Positions 1-7,969 of a stretch of DNA of 64,000 nt are shown one piece after another (the first letter of the stretch is position 1; each line of letters begins with the position of its first letter). The stretch spans positions 62,001 to 126,000 of the forward strand of contig NZ_MWLQ01000001.1 in the NCBI RefSeq assembly GCF_010634855.1. Reading direction: 5' to 3'. A program made the translations under genes and the position numbers. Under the pieces are notes generated by a model. It saw only the letters and a program-made list of their open reading frames with translations, did no database searches and was not told the DNA's origin. This stretch comes from Microbacterium sp. B35-30 (GTDB taxonomy: Bacteria > Actinomycetota > Actinomycetes > Actinomycetales > Microbacteriaceae).

Positions 1-942
1 CTCGACCAGCGTCTGGAACGTGTCGGCGTGCGGGTCGACCGAGAAGACCACGTGCTCGAGTGCCCGCTGGATCACGGCGTCGTCGAGCGGCTTGCCCGTC
101 TCCGCCTCGATCGCACCGTTGATGACACCCGGCGCCTCCTCGGCGTTGTCGGCGATCCACTGCACGGCGGCCTCGTGGCCCTTCAGCAGGTCGGCGATCA
201 CGTCCGGGTGCTGGTCGAGGAACTCCTTGCGCACCAGCAGCACGGTCGTGGGGAACTCGCCGTCCTCCCACAGGTCGGCCTCGTCCTGCAGCACGTGCGC
301 GCCGGCATCCAGGATCAGGCGTGACACCCACGGCTCGGGCAGCCAGGCGCCGTCGAGCTCGCCCTGCTGGAAGAGCGTGAGCGTCTGCGCGTTCTCGGTC
401 GGGGTGACCTGCACGTCGCCGCCGCCGGAGGTGTCGGTCTCGAAGCCCTCGTCGGCCAGCCACTTCCGCAGCGCGACGTCCTGTGTGTTGCCCAGCTGCG
501 GCGACGCGAGGGTGGTGCCCCCGAGGTCGTCCGGAGAATCGATGCCCTCGCGCACGACGAGCGCCGCGCCGCCGGTGGCGGCTCCCGCGACGATGCGCGC
601 GGACTCGCCGCCCGACTGGATGAACGTGTTGATCGACGGGTTCGGTCCGATGTACGTGGCGTCGATGGCGCCGGCCGAGAGCGCCTCGATCGCGGCGGGA
701 CCGGCGTTGAACACCTGAGTCGTCACGTCGACGTCGCCGAGCGCGTCCTCGAACAGTCCTTCTTCCAGCCCGACGAGCGCGGGCGCGTGGGTGACGTTGG
801 CGAAGTAGCCCAGGCGCAGCTCGTCGACCGGTGCGGCGGACTCGCCGCTGCCGGGGTCTGCCGCAGCGGAGGCGCAGCCGGCCATCATGACGGCCACGAG
901 TCCCAGGGTTGTGAGTGTGGTCGCGGTGCGGATTGTGTTCAC
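1..942 (-). CDS. ABC transporter substrate-binding lipoprotein, sulfonate/taurine/nitrate type (C-terminus cut by window edge)
   Basis: This is the binding component of an SsuA/TauA/NrtA-type importer, probably for a sulfur compound. The start is the GTG at 942, preceded by AAGGAGG at 949-955. The N-terminus is a lipoprotein signal ending in MAGC with the lipid-acceptor Cys at residue 23. The mature part has the family layout: a GYFANVTHAP opening, then a YIGPNP segment and a QLGNTQD segment. The gene lies 56 bp downstream of cysN on the same strand, so it is probably the distal part of the sulfate-assimilation operon, with permease and ATPase genes expected beyond the edge. At least 314 residues are visible. 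The ligand cannot be told from sequence; sulfonate is inferred from the neighbours. Confidence 0.88.
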   Translation of the reverse strand, partial: MNTIRTATTLTTLGLVAVMMAGCASAAADPGSGESAAPVDELRLGYFANVTHAPALVGLEEGLFEDALGDVDVTTQVFNAGPAAIEALSAGAIDATYIGPNPSINTFIQSGGESARIVAGAATGGAALVVREGIDSPDDLGGTTLASPQLGNTQDVALRKWLADEGFETDTSGGGDVQVTPTENAQTLTLFQQGELDGAWLPEPWVSRLILDAGAHVLQDEADLWEDGEFPTTVLLVRKEFLDQHPDVIADLLKGHEAAVQWIADNAEEAPGVINGAIEAETGKPLDDAVIQRALEHVVFSVDPHADTFQTLVE

Positions 943-998
943 GGTGTCGCCTCCTTCAGTTCGGGTGGTACTCAGTTGGGGTGGTGTGCGCGCGACGT

Positions 999-2357
999 TC
1001 AGTCGCGCACGATGCCGGCGGCGAGCGTGGCGCCGTCGGACGGATGGATCACGAGGAACGAGCCCCCGTGGCGGCTGGTGCGGTAGGGCTCGAGCGGCAG
1101 GTCTGCCGCCACGCGCAGCCGCACGCGGCCGATGTCGTTGGTCTCGAGCGTCTGCGCCGGCTCGTGCGTGAGCGCGTCGAGGTCGTAGCGCGACTCGATC
1201 TGCGCGACGATGGCCTGCACCGTCGCGGTGCCGTGCTTGACGAGCACACGGATGCCGGGGGTCAGCGCCCGCGCGTCGAGCTGGAAGAGCTCGGCCTCGA
1301 ACTCCCGCCGTGACACCGGCAGCGAGCCGGCAGCGACGACGAGCGCGCCGCGCGCGGTGTCGATGTCGTCCTCGAGTTCGAGCGACACCGACTGCGGGGC
1401 GGTGGCCTCGTCGACCTCGGCTCCCGCAGAGCGGATGCCGGTGACCGTGGTCGTCCGGCCGGCCGGGAAGATCTCTACCCGGTCGCCCACGCGCACGACG
1501 CCGCTCGAGATGCGGCCCGCGACCGCCCGGTAGTCGCGCAGCCGCTCGGCCTCCGCGCCCTCGATGCCCGGCGCGAGGCCGCCTTGCGGGCGCAGCACGA
1601 GCTGCACCGGAAGCCGCAGCGGCTCGAGCTCCTGCTCGGGATCGTCCGCCGCGGGCAGGGTTTCGAGCAGCTCGAGCAGTGCGGGGCCGTCGTACCAGGG
1701 AGTGCGCTCCGAGCGGTCCACGATGTTGTCGCCCTCGAGCGCCGACACCGGGAGCACGTGCAGGTCCTCGATGCCGAGTTCGGCGGCGACGGCACGTGCC
1801 TGCGCGGCGACGTCGGCGAAGGCATCCGCCGAGAAGCCGGTCAGGTCGATCTTGTTCACCGCGACGATCACGTGCGGCACGCGCAGCAGCGCGACGACCG
1901 CGAGGTGGCGCTTGGTCTGCTCGAGCACGCCCTTGCGGCCGTCGACGAGCACGATCACGGCGTCGGCGGTGGTCGCACCGGTGACCATGTTGCGCGTGTA
2001 CTGCACGTGGCCCGGGCAGTCCGCGAGGATGAACGACCGCGTGCCCGTCGAGAAGTAACGGTAGGCGACGTCGATCGTGATGCCCTGCTCGCGCTCGGCG
2101 CGCAGGCCGTCGGTGAGGAGGGCGAAGTCGAAGTCGCCGTGCGCGAAGCCGCGGTCGGCGGACGTGCGGGCGACCTGCTCGAGCTGGTCGGCGAGGATCG
2201 CCTTCGAGTCGTGCAGCAGCCGGCCGACGAGCGTCGACTTGCCGTCGTCGACCGATCCCGCGGTCGCGAACCGGAACAGCGTGGGAGTTCGGGGCGTTTC
2301 GTCTCGCTCGATCCTCGCTCGCTCAACGACCGGGAGGCGCGTGTCCACATTGGTCAT
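999..2357 (-). CDS. cysN: Sulfate adenylyltransferase subunit 1 (GTPase subunit)
   Basis: This is the regulatory GTPase of ATP sulfurylase, which with CysD makes adenosine 5'-phosphosulfate from sulfate and ATP in the cytoplasm. The protein has 452 residues. GTPase motifs are visible: the P-loop GSVDDGKS at 34-41, then DCPGH and NKID, followed by EF-Tu-like beta-barrel domains. The ATG at 2357 shares one base with the cysD stop (TGATG), implying translational coupling. Residues 9-23, just before the conserved domain, are encoded by a copy of a dispersed repeat at 2293-2332, which adds the peptide VVERARIERDETPR. An upstream in-frame extension was rejected because it overlaps cysD. No APS kinase domain is fused. 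Confidence 0.96.
   Translation of the reverse strand: MTNVDTRLPVVERARIERDETPRTPTLFRFATAGSVDDGKSTLVGRLLHDSKAILADQLEQVARTSADRGFAHGDFDFALLTDGLRAEREQGITIDVAYRYFSTGTRSFILADCPGHVQYTRNMVTGATTADAVIVLVDGRKGVLEQTKRHLAVVALLRVPHVIVAVNKIDLTGFSADAFADVAAQARAVAAELGIEDLHVLPVSALEGDNIVDRSERTPWYDGPALLELLETLPAADDPEQELEPLRLPVQLVLRPQGGLAPGIEGAEAERLRDYRAVAGRISSGVVRVGDRVEIFPAGRTTTVTGIRSAGAEVDEATAPQSVSLELEDDIDTARGALVVAAGSLPVSRREFEAELFQLDARALTPGIRVLVKHGTATVQAIVAQIESRYDLDALTHEPAQTLETNDIGRVRLRVAADLPLEPYRTSRHGGSFLVIHPSDGATLAAGIVRD
2293..2332. repeat. Dispersed repeat family A copy inside cysN
   Basis: GGCGTTTCGTCTCGCTCG through CGCTCAACGACCG, read in frame as VVERARIERDETPR near the CysN N-terminus. It lies 25 bp into the gene. 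Confidence 0.85.
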
Positions 2358-3346
2358 CAGAAGTAGCCGTCCTTCTTGCGGTCCTCCATGGCCGCCTCGC
2401 TGAGGCGGTCGTCGGCGCGGGTCGCGCCGCGCTCGGTGAGGGTGGAGACGGCGACCTCGGCGACGATCGCGGCGAGGTCCGCGGCATCCGATTCCACCGC
2501 TCCGGTGCAGCTCATGTCGCCGACCGTGCGGTAGCGCACCGTGCGGCGCTCGACGGTCTCGTTCTCGCGCGGCGGAGAGAACTCGCCCACCGGACGCCAC
2601 ATGCCGTCCCGCGCGTAGACGTCCCGCTCGTGGGCGAAGTACAGCGGCGGCAGCGCGATGCCCTCGCGCTCGATGTAGCGCCAGACGTCGAGCTCGGTCC
2701 AGTTCGAGATCGGGAAGGCCCGGACGTGCTGGCCGGGCGTGTGGCGCCCGTTGTAGAGGCTCCAGAGCTCCGGGCGCTGGTTGCGCGGATCCCACTGCCC
2801 GAACTCGTCGCGCAGCGAGATGATGCGCTCCTTGGCGCGGGCCTTGTCCTCGTCGCGGCGGGCGCCGCCGAATACGGCGTCGTGGCGGCCGGCGGCGATG
2901 GCGTCGAGGAGCGGCGTGGTCTGCAGCGGGTTGCGGGTGCCGTCGGCGCGCTCCTGCAGCCGGCCGTCGTCGATGTAGTCCTGCACACGGGCGACTTCGA
3001 GACGGATGCCGAGCCGCTCGACGGTCTCGTCGCGGAAGGCCAGCACCTCCGGGAAGTTGTGCCCGGTGTCGACGTGCAGCACGGGGAACGGCACGCGGCC
3101 GGGCGCGAACGCCTTGGTCGCGAGGTGCAGCACCACGACCGAGTCCTTGCCGCCGGAGAACAGCAGCACGGGCCGCTCGAACTCGGCGACGACCTCGCGG
3201 ATGACGTGGATCGCCTCGGCCTCGAGCAGGTCGAGGGTGGACAGACGCGTTTCGTCTCGCTTCGCTCGCTCAACGACCGGGGTCTCGGTCGTTGAGCGAG
3301 CGAGGGACGAGCGAGACGAAACGCTCTGGGTGTCGGAGAGGGTCAT
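2357..3346 (-). CDS. cysD: Sulfate adenylyltransferase subunit 2
   Basis: This is the catalytic, ATP-pyrophosphatase-type subunit of ATP sulfurylase, partner of CysN. The protein has 329 residues, with the PP-loop SGGKDS at 64-69, and a conserved body beginning near LEAEAIHVIREV at residue 41. The ATG at 3346 overlaps the cysH stop (ATGA). Residues 8-34 are not family sequence: they are encoded by two inverted copies of the dispersed repeat (3247-3324), giving the low-complexity stretch SSRSSLARSTTETPVVERAKRDE in two parts. The catalytic core is intact, so the product is probably functional with an enlarged N-terminal tail. An upstream extension to 3526 was rejected because it runs over cysH. 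Confidence 0.96.
   Translation of the reverse strand: MTLSDTQSVSSRSSLARSTTETPVVERAKRDETRLSTLDLLEAEAIHVIREVVAEFERPVLLFSGGKDSVVVLHLATKAFAPGRVPFPVLHVDTGHNFPEVLAFRDETVERLGIRLEVARVQDYIDDGRLQERADGTRNPLQTTPLLDAIAAGRHDAVFGGARRDEDKARAKERIISLRDEFGQWDPRNQRPELWSLYNGRHTPGQHVRAFPISNWTELDVWRYIEREGIALPPLYFAHERDVYARDGMWRPVGEFSPPRENETVERRTVRYRTVGDMSCTGAVESDAADLAAIVAEVAVSTLTERGATRADDRLSEAAMEDRKKDGYF
3247..3324. repeat. Inverted pair of dispersed repeat family A inside cysD
   Basis: Copy one (3247-3279, ending CGCTCAACGACCG) and copy two (3286-3324, beginning CGGTCGTTGAGCGAGCGAG) face each other over six bases, so the mRNA can form a long hairpin just after the cysD start. The pair encodes residues 8-34 of CysD. 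Confidence 0.85.
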
Positions 3347-4086
3347 TCGTGGAGCCCGCATTCGGTCTTCGAGAGTCCGGCCCAGCGGCCGGAACGGGGG
3401 TCTTCGCCGGCGGCGACCGGCTTCGTGCACGGTTCGCAGCCGATGGAGGGGTAGCCGAACCCGACGAGCAGGTTCACCGGCGCCTTGTGCGCGGTGGCGT
3501 AGGCGAGCACGTCGTCGAAGCTCCACGCCGCGACCGGGTTGACCTTGACGAGCCCGTTGCGCTCATCCCACGTCACGAGGGGCGTGTTCGTGCGCGTGGG
3601 CGCCTCGTCGCGGCGGACGCCGGTGAACCACACCTCGTAGCCGCCGAGGGCGTCCTGCAGCGGCGCCACCTTGCGGCGCGCGCAGCAGAGGCCGGGGTCA
3701 CGCGAGAAGAGCTGCGCGCCGAACTCCGAGTCCTGCTCGGCCACTGTCTGAGACGGGGTGATGTCGACGATCCGCACGTCGAGCGCGCGCTGCACCTCGT
3801 CGCGCGTCGCGTACGTCTCGGTGAAGTGGTAGCCGGTGTCGAGGAACAGCACATCGACGCCGGGCAGCTGCTCGGCCACCAGGTGGGGGAGCGCGGCGTC
3901 GGCCATCGAGCAGGCGACGGCTGCGGCATCCGTCCCGAAATTGCGCGCGACCCACGCGACGACCTCGGCGGCGGATGCCTCGTGCTCGGTCAGACTGCCG
4001 AGCTCGAGGTTGCCCCGCTCGGCGAGGGCCTTCAGCTCTTCGGGCGCGCGCTTGACGGCGACGCGAGGTGCGAGGGAGACGGTCAC
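3343..4086 (-). CDS. cysH: Adenylylsulfate (APS) reductase, assimilatory, iron-sulfur type
   Basis: It reduces activated sulfate to sulfite with thioredoxin. The 247-residue protein carries the paired cysteines of the 4Fe-4S cluster, GLCCARRK in mid-protein and GCEPC later, plus the catalytic Cys in the C-terminal KTECGLHE. The cluster cysteines mark an APS rather than PAPS reductase, which fits the lack of an APS kinase gene here. The start is a GTG at 4086 that overlaps the stop of the preceding 50-codon ORF (GTGA). Its first codons, MTVSLA, are repeated exactly at the start of that ORF. The ATGA overlap with cysD downstream shows tight operon structure. Confidence 0.96.
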   Translation of the reverse strand: MTVSLAPRVAVKRAPEELKALAERGNLELGSLTEHEASAAEVVAWVARNFGTDAAAVACSMADAALPHLVAEQLPGVDVLFLDTGYHFTETYATRDEVQRALDVRIVDITPSQTVAEQDSEFGAQLFSRDPGLCCARRKVAPLQDALGGYEVWFTGVRRDEAPTRTNTPLVTWDERNGLVKVNPVAAWSFDDVLAYATAHKAPVNLLVGFGYPSIGCEPCTKPVAAGEDPRSGRWAGLSKTECGLHE

Positions 4087-4234
4087 AGCAGAACCCCCTT
4101 GCCCGCGCGTGGACCACCGGCGTGTCCCGATTTCACCCCTGCACGTCCCGAAAACTCCGCTTCAGAGGGCTCTTTGCGAGCGAAAGCGGGACATGCGAGG
4201 GCTGTGCGGGCGGGCATCGCGAGGGAGACGGTCA
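4070..4234. repeat. 16-bp direct repeats bounding a ~149-bp insertion with internal hairpin
   Basis: The 16-mer GCGAGGGAGACGGTCA occurs at 4070-4085 and again at 4219-4234. Between them lies a palindromic segment with arms TGTCCCGATTTC (4123-4134) and GAAAGCGGGACA (4182-4193). The arrangement looks like a small element flanked by a target duplication, or a slipped duplication of the cysH start region that then gained sequence. Confidence 0.7.
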
Positions 4235-4235
4235 T
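4083..4235 (-). CDS. 50-residue ORF inserted between sulfite reductase and cysH (possibly translated linker)
   Basis: The ATG at 4235 overlaps the sulfite reductase stop (ATGA) and the TGA at 4085-4083 overlaps the cysH GTG, so ribosomes could pass through all three frames. The product starts MTVSLAMPAR, copying the CysH start, and ends GPRAGKGVLL. It has no recognisable domain. The ORF fills a segment bounded by two identical 16-bp direct repeats at 4070-4085 and 4219-4234. It may be only the coding remnant of a small insertion rather than a functional protein. What supports translation is the two overlapping stop/start junctions. Confidence 0.5.
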   Translation of the reverse strand: MTVSLAMPARTALACPAFARKEPSEAEFSGRAGVKSGHAGGPRAGKGVLL

Positions 4236-5959
4236 TGGAGGGCCTCCTCTTCGGCGCGGTGCGCCCACTGGGCGAACGTCTCGTCGGCCTCGCGGTCGGC
4301 GAGGAAGCGTGTGACGACGCGCTCGACGTAGTCGGCGATGCCGTCGGCGGCCACCTTCAGCCCGCGCACGGTGCGGCCGAGGCCGGGCTCGTCGCGGTCC
4401 TGCGAGGCGAGACCGCCGCCCAGGTGCACCTGGTAGCCCGGCACCTGCTCCCCGTCGATGGTGACGAGCTGGCCCTTGAGCCCGATGTCGGCGGTCTGGA
4501 TGCGCGCGCACGAGTTGGGGCATCCGTTGACGTGGAGGGAGATCGGATGCGGCAGCTCGAAGCCGTTGAGACGCTCCTCGAGGTCGAGCACGGCCGCCGT
4601 CGCGTTGACCTTGGTCTCGACGATCGCGAGCTTGCAGTACTCGATGCCGGTGCAGGCGATCGTGCCGCGGCGGATCAGGCTCGGACGCGCCTGCAGCCCG
4701 AGCGCGTCGAGCTCGGCGATCAGCGGCTCGACGTTCTCGGCGGGGACGTCGAGGATGACGAGCTTTTGGTGCGGCGTCGTGCGCAGGCGGCTCGAGCCGT
4801 GCGCCTCGATGACGTCGGCCAGCTTCGCGAGGGTCGGGCCAGAGACGCGGCCGACGATCGGGGTGACGCCGATGTAGAAGCGGCCGTCCTTCTGCTCGTG
4901 CACGCCGACGTGGTCGCCGGGGGTCAGCGGCTTGGGGGCGGCGGGGCCGTCGGGGAGCGCATAGCCGAGGTACTCGTCCTGCAGCACCTGCCGGAACTTC
5001 TCGGCGCCCCACTCGGCGAGGAGGAACTTCAGGCGCGCCTTGTTGCGAAGGCGCCGGTAACCGTAGTCGCGGAAGATCTGCGCGACGCCGTGCCAGGCAT
5101 CCGCCACCTGGTCCGGCCGCACGAACGCACCCAGGCGCTCGCCGAGACGCGGGGTCGTCGACAGACCGCCGCCGACCCACAGGTCGTAGCCGATGCCGAG
5201 CTCGGGATGCTCGAGGGCGACGAACGCGACGTCGTTGATCTCGTGGACGACATCCTGGCTGGGATGACCCGTCAGAGCGGTCTTGAACTTTCGGGGCAGA
5301 TTCGCGAGCGACTCGTCGCCGATGAAGCGCGAGGTGATCTCGTCGATCTGGGCCGTCGGATCGATGAGCTCATTCGCCGCGATCCCCGCAACGGGTGACC
5401 CGAGCACCACGCGCGGCACGTCGCCGCACGCCTCGGTGGTGCCGAGTCCGACGGCTTCGAGGCGGCGCCAGATCTCGGGCACGTCCTCGACGCGGATCCA
5501 GTGCAGCTGGATGTTCTGCCGGTCGGTGATGTCGGCGCTGTCGCGGCCGAACTCGGTCGAGATGCCGGCGATCACGCGCAGCTGCTCGGTCGTGAGCTGG
5601 CCGCCGTCGATGCGGACCCGCAGCATGAAGTACTCGTCCTCGAGCTCTTCGGGCGTCAGGGTCGCGGTGCGACCGCCATCGATGCCGGGCTTGCGCTGGG
5701 TGTACAGCCCCCACACGCGGAACCGGCCGTGCAGATCGGTCGGGTCGATCGAGGCGAAGCCGCCCTTGGAGTAGGTCTGCTCGATGCGCTCGCGAACGCT
5801 CAGGCCGTTGTCGACCTGCTTCCACTCCTCGTTGCCGTTGAGCGGCGCGGTGCCGTCGATCTTCCACTGGCCGTTCGGCTTCGTCGACGCGCGTGGCGGG
5901 CGCACGGCGGCGCGCGGGCGGTCCGCCGCAGCGCGCGCTTCGGTTTCGCTGATGGTCAC
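4232..5959 (-). CDS. nirA: Ferredoxin-dependent sulfite reductase (NirA/SirA type)
   Basis: It reduces sulfite to sulfide by six electrons using siroheme and a 4Fe-4S cluster. The 575-residue protein has the duplicated nitrite/sulfite reductase architecture. The cluster/siroheme ligands are visible as CTGIEYCK and NGCPNSCAR in the C-terminal half. The start is the GTG at 5959, with GGAGG at 5965-5969. It is the first gene of the minus-strand sulfur operon, and a siroheme chelatase gene lies just upstream. Nitrite reductase is the main alternative, but the company of cysH, cysD and cysN favours sulfite. The N-terminal 40 residues are Ala/Arg-rich and not conserved. No convincing promoter was identified in 5960-6115. 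Confidence 0.93.
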   Translation of the reverse strand: MTISETEARAAADRPRAAVRPPRASTKPNGQWKIDGTAPLNGNEEWKQVDNGLSVRERIEQTYSKGGFASIDPTDLHGRFRVWGLYTQRKPGIDGGRTATLTPEELEDEYFMLRVRIDGGQLTTEQLRVIAGISTEFGRDSADITDRQNIQLHWIRVEDVPEIWRRLEAVGLGTTEACGDVPRVVLGSPVAGIAANELIDPTAQIDEITSRFIGDESLANLPRKFKTALTGHPSQDVVHEINDVAFVALEHPELGIGYDLWVGGGLSTTPRLGERLGAFVRPDQVADAWHGVAQIFRDYGYRRLRNKARLKFLLAEWGAEKFRQVLQDEYLGYALPDGPAAPKPLTPGDHVGVHEQKDGRFYIGVTPIVGRVSGPTLAKLADVIEAHGSSRLRTTPHQKLVILDVPAENVEPLIAELDALGLQARPSLIRRGTIACTGIEYCKLAIVETKVNATAAVLDLEERLNGFELPHPISLHVNGCPNSCARIQTADIGLKGQLVTIDGEQVPGYQVHLGGGLASQDRDEPGLGRTVRGLKVAADGIADYVERVVTRFLADREADETFAQWAHRAEEEALQ

Positions 5960-6115
5960 GATGGCCTCCGGGTGTTCCCGGGCGTCCCCGGGCGGACCCT
6001 AACAAGGTCCTTCCGTGAGGCTAGAAGCGACCCGGCCGGGGGCCTATCCGAATGTCAAGGGACGTTAACCGGCGTAACGGGGCGTCACACAGTTGCGGGT
6101 GGACCAATTGTGGAC

Positions 6116-6832
6116 TCAGTCCGACAAGCCCGCGGCGTCCCGGTAGCGGTCCACGACGATCTCCACCAGGGGTACGGGCGGCTCGTCGTCGCCCACCAGC
6201 GGCGGCGCCACGGGGGCACCGGCCGCCATCCGCACGGCGAGGTCGTGGAAGTACCCCGGGGCGAGGAGGTAGTTCGCGACCACGGTCCGCGTGGCCGGTG
6301 AGGCGACGGCCTTGGCGACGGCGACGTCCAGGCGGGGGTCGGCGGCGGCGAGGAAGCCCACGCTGACATCACGGCCGAGCCGGGCGCCCAGCATCCGTCC
6401 GATCTCGCGGCAGTCCTCATTCGCGCGATCGTCGCTGGATCCCGCCACCGCGAGCACGATCTCGTCGTCCGGTGCCGGGGCGAGCGGCATCAGGCGCGCC
6501 AGGAGCACATCGACCAGCCGAGGGTCGGGACCGAGCGCCGGCGCGATCACCACCCCGTCGCGGCCCGCGGACTGCTGCCGGAGGTCGACGCGCACGTGGT
6601 ACCCGGCCGACAGCAGCAGCGGCACGATGACCACGGGCGTGCCCTCGGGGATCGCGTCGAGGGATGCCGCGACATCCGGCTGCTGCACGTCCACATGCCC
6701 GAGCCGCACCGTGACGGCGGGAAGGCGGCGTGCGACGGCCTCCACCAGTCCTGCGACGGCCGCCTGCCCCGCGGGCGACGCAGTTCCGTGCGAGATGGCG
6801 AGGAGCGCGGGCACAGTGGTCACCCTGCCCAT
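6116..6832 (-). CDS. Sirohydrochlorin chelatase (CbiX/SirB family)
   Basis: It inserts a metal, here most likely iron, into sirohydrochlorin; siroheme is the cofactor needed by the adjacent sulfite reductase. The 238-residue protein shows the two-half CbiX layout: an N-terminal LLAISHGT with the metal-site His near residue 14, then LLLSAGYHVRVDL in the first half and the matching YLLAPGYFHDL in the second. The ATG at 6832 was chosen because a 25-residue extension to 6907 is unlike the family and runs into a hairpin. It is on the same strand as the sulfite reductase, 156 bp upstream, and may be cotranscribed. The uroporphyrinogen methyltransferase is not in this window. Confidence 0.88.
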   Translation of the reverse strand: MGRVTTVPALLAISHGTASPAGQAAVAGLVEAVARRLPAVTVRLGHVDVQQPDVAASLDAIPEGTPVVIVPLLLSAGYHVRVDLRQQSAGRDGVVIAPALGPDPRLVDVLLARLMPLAPAPDDEIVLAVAGSSDDRANEDCREIGRMLGARLGRDVSVGFLAAADPRLDVAVAKAVASPATRTVVANYLLAPGYFHDLAVRMAAGAPVAPPLVGDDEPPVPLVEIVVDRYRDAAGLSD

Positions 6833-6884
6833 CTTGCCGCCCCGCTGTGACGCGCGTGTGACGCATCCCCGCGCCCGAGAACCG

Positions 6885-6933
6885 CGAAAGGGTAGATTCC
6901 CGCACATTCAGGGCGCGGAAATCTACCCTTTCG
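6885..6933. terminator. Long hairpin, dispersed repeat family B copy 1
   Basis: A 19-bp stem with one mismatch: CGAAAGGGTAGATTCCCGC at 6885-6903 pairs with 6915-6933. It sits between the MarR-type gene and the chelatase gene, both on the minus strand, so it can end transcription of the former. A closely related hairpin lies at 53260-53323. Confidence 0.7.
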
Positions 6934-6952
6934 GGATTCAGGATGCCGGATC

Positions 6953-7852
6953 TCAGGCGGCGCCGGACTCCCGGCCGCGCGCGAACCCGGCGTCGAAGCC
7001 GCGCTCGTACGCCTGCTGCGCACCTCGGCCACCGCGGCCATGGGCGCGGTCGCCGTGGTGACCGTGGTGGGCGTGCTCGCCGTGGTGGCCGTGCCCGGAC
7101 TCGTGGTCCCGGTGGCCGTGGTCGGCGTGCGGGTGGTCGCCGCGGCATCCCTCGCCGCCGTAGCCGCGCATCGGCTCATCGAAGCGCTCGGCCGGGTGGC
7201 CGGGGCGCCCGGGAGCGAAGCCGCGGTGGCGGTTGTGTCCGTAGCCCTCGTGGATGTCGGAGCCGAACGGCCGCGGGCCACCGGCGAAGCCCTGGCGCCA
7301 GCCCGGGCCGAAGCCATGGCCGCGGAACTCCGGGCCGAAGCCCGGGAAGCCCCGCCGGCCGAAGCCGCCGAAGCCGCCGAAGCCGCGCTCGCGACCGGCG
7401 GCGCTGTCGTCCCAGCCGAATTCGCGCGCGATCGCCTCGAGCGAGGTCGTCAGGGCTGCGTACGCCTCGGCGTCGCCGACGGCGTCGACCACGCGTGAGC
7501 GGATGCCGTCGACGATCGCGCCGATGCGGTCCTTCTCGGAGCGGCCGAGGTCGGTCAGGCTCCAGGTGCCGTCGCCGTGCTCCTCGACCCAGCCGCGCTC
7601 TTCGAGGCCACGCAGGCGCTTGCCCTTGCGGGCGAGGCGCTCACGCATCTCGGGAGCGTCGATGTCGCCGGCGAGCAGATTCAGCAGCATCCAGTCGCGT
7701 CGGCTGATGCCTTCGGCTTCGAGCGCGGTCGCGAACTCGCGCGTCAGCAGCCCGTCGACCGCGCGCAGCCAGTAGCCGAGCGGACGCCGGTCGGTGGGCA
7801 GGGGAGTCTCGGACTCGTTGTCGTTCTCTGGGTTGTCAGTGAAGTCGTTCAT
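6953..7852 (-). CDS. MarR-like winged-helix regulator with Gly/Phe-rich and His-rich C-terminal tail
   Basis: The first ~125 of 299 residues form a winged-helix domain, with SRRDWMLLNLLAG, the RKGKRLRGLEERGWV recognition region and the wing HGDGTWSLTDLG. Then comes a Gly/Phe/Arg-rich stretch (GFGGFGGFGRRGF) and, near residues 220-275, a run rich in His with Asp and Gly (DHPHADHGHRDHESGHGHH), typical of metal-binding segments. The start ATG at 7852 has AAGGAC just upstream; a longer frame would enter the divergent promoter region. The neighbour on the other strand is another MarR protein with an N-terminal His-rich tail. The DNA-binding role is well supported. Metal sensing or storage is inferred from composition only. 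Confidence 0.82.
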   Translation of the reverse strand: MNDFTDNPENDNESETPLPTDRRPLGYWLRAVDGLLTREFATALEAEGISRRDWMLLNLLAGDIDAPEMRERLARKGKRLRGLEERGWVEEHGDGTWSLTDLGRSEKDRIGAIVDGIRSRVVDAVGDAEAYAALTTSLEAIAREFGWDDSAAGRERGFGGFGGFGRRGFPGFGPEFRGHGFGPGWRQGFAGGPRPFGSDIHEGYGHNRHRGFAPGRPGHPAERFDEPMRGYGGEGCRGDHPHADHGHRDHESGHGHHGEHAHHGHHGDRAHGRGGRGAQQAYERGFDAGFARGRESGAA

Positions 7853-7969
7853 GGAAAGTCCTTTTCGAAGGGGCCGCACGAGGGGCCGCCGGATTACATG
7901 TCCAAATGCATGTGTATGCAGTGTGACATGCAATTCGAATACATGTCAAGTCGCATGTAAGTTGGACGC
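7853..7969. promoter_or_regulatory. Divergent operator/promoter region with ACATGT-type palindromes
   Basis: This 117-bp spacer is much richer in A+T than its surroundings. It holds TTACATGT (7894-7901), ATGCAT (7906-7911), TGACATGC (7924-7931) inverted to ACATGTCA (7941-7948) across a TTCGAA centre, and GCATGTAA (7953-7960). The 25-bp near-palindrome 7924-7948 is a good candidate operator for one or both flanking MarR proteins. Confidence 0.65.

Noticed and set aside
6053..6058. TTGACA-like -35 for the sulfite reductase gene
   Set aside because: No suitable -10 hexamer lies 16-19 bp downstream; the nearest TAGCCT (6023-6018) is about 29 bp away.
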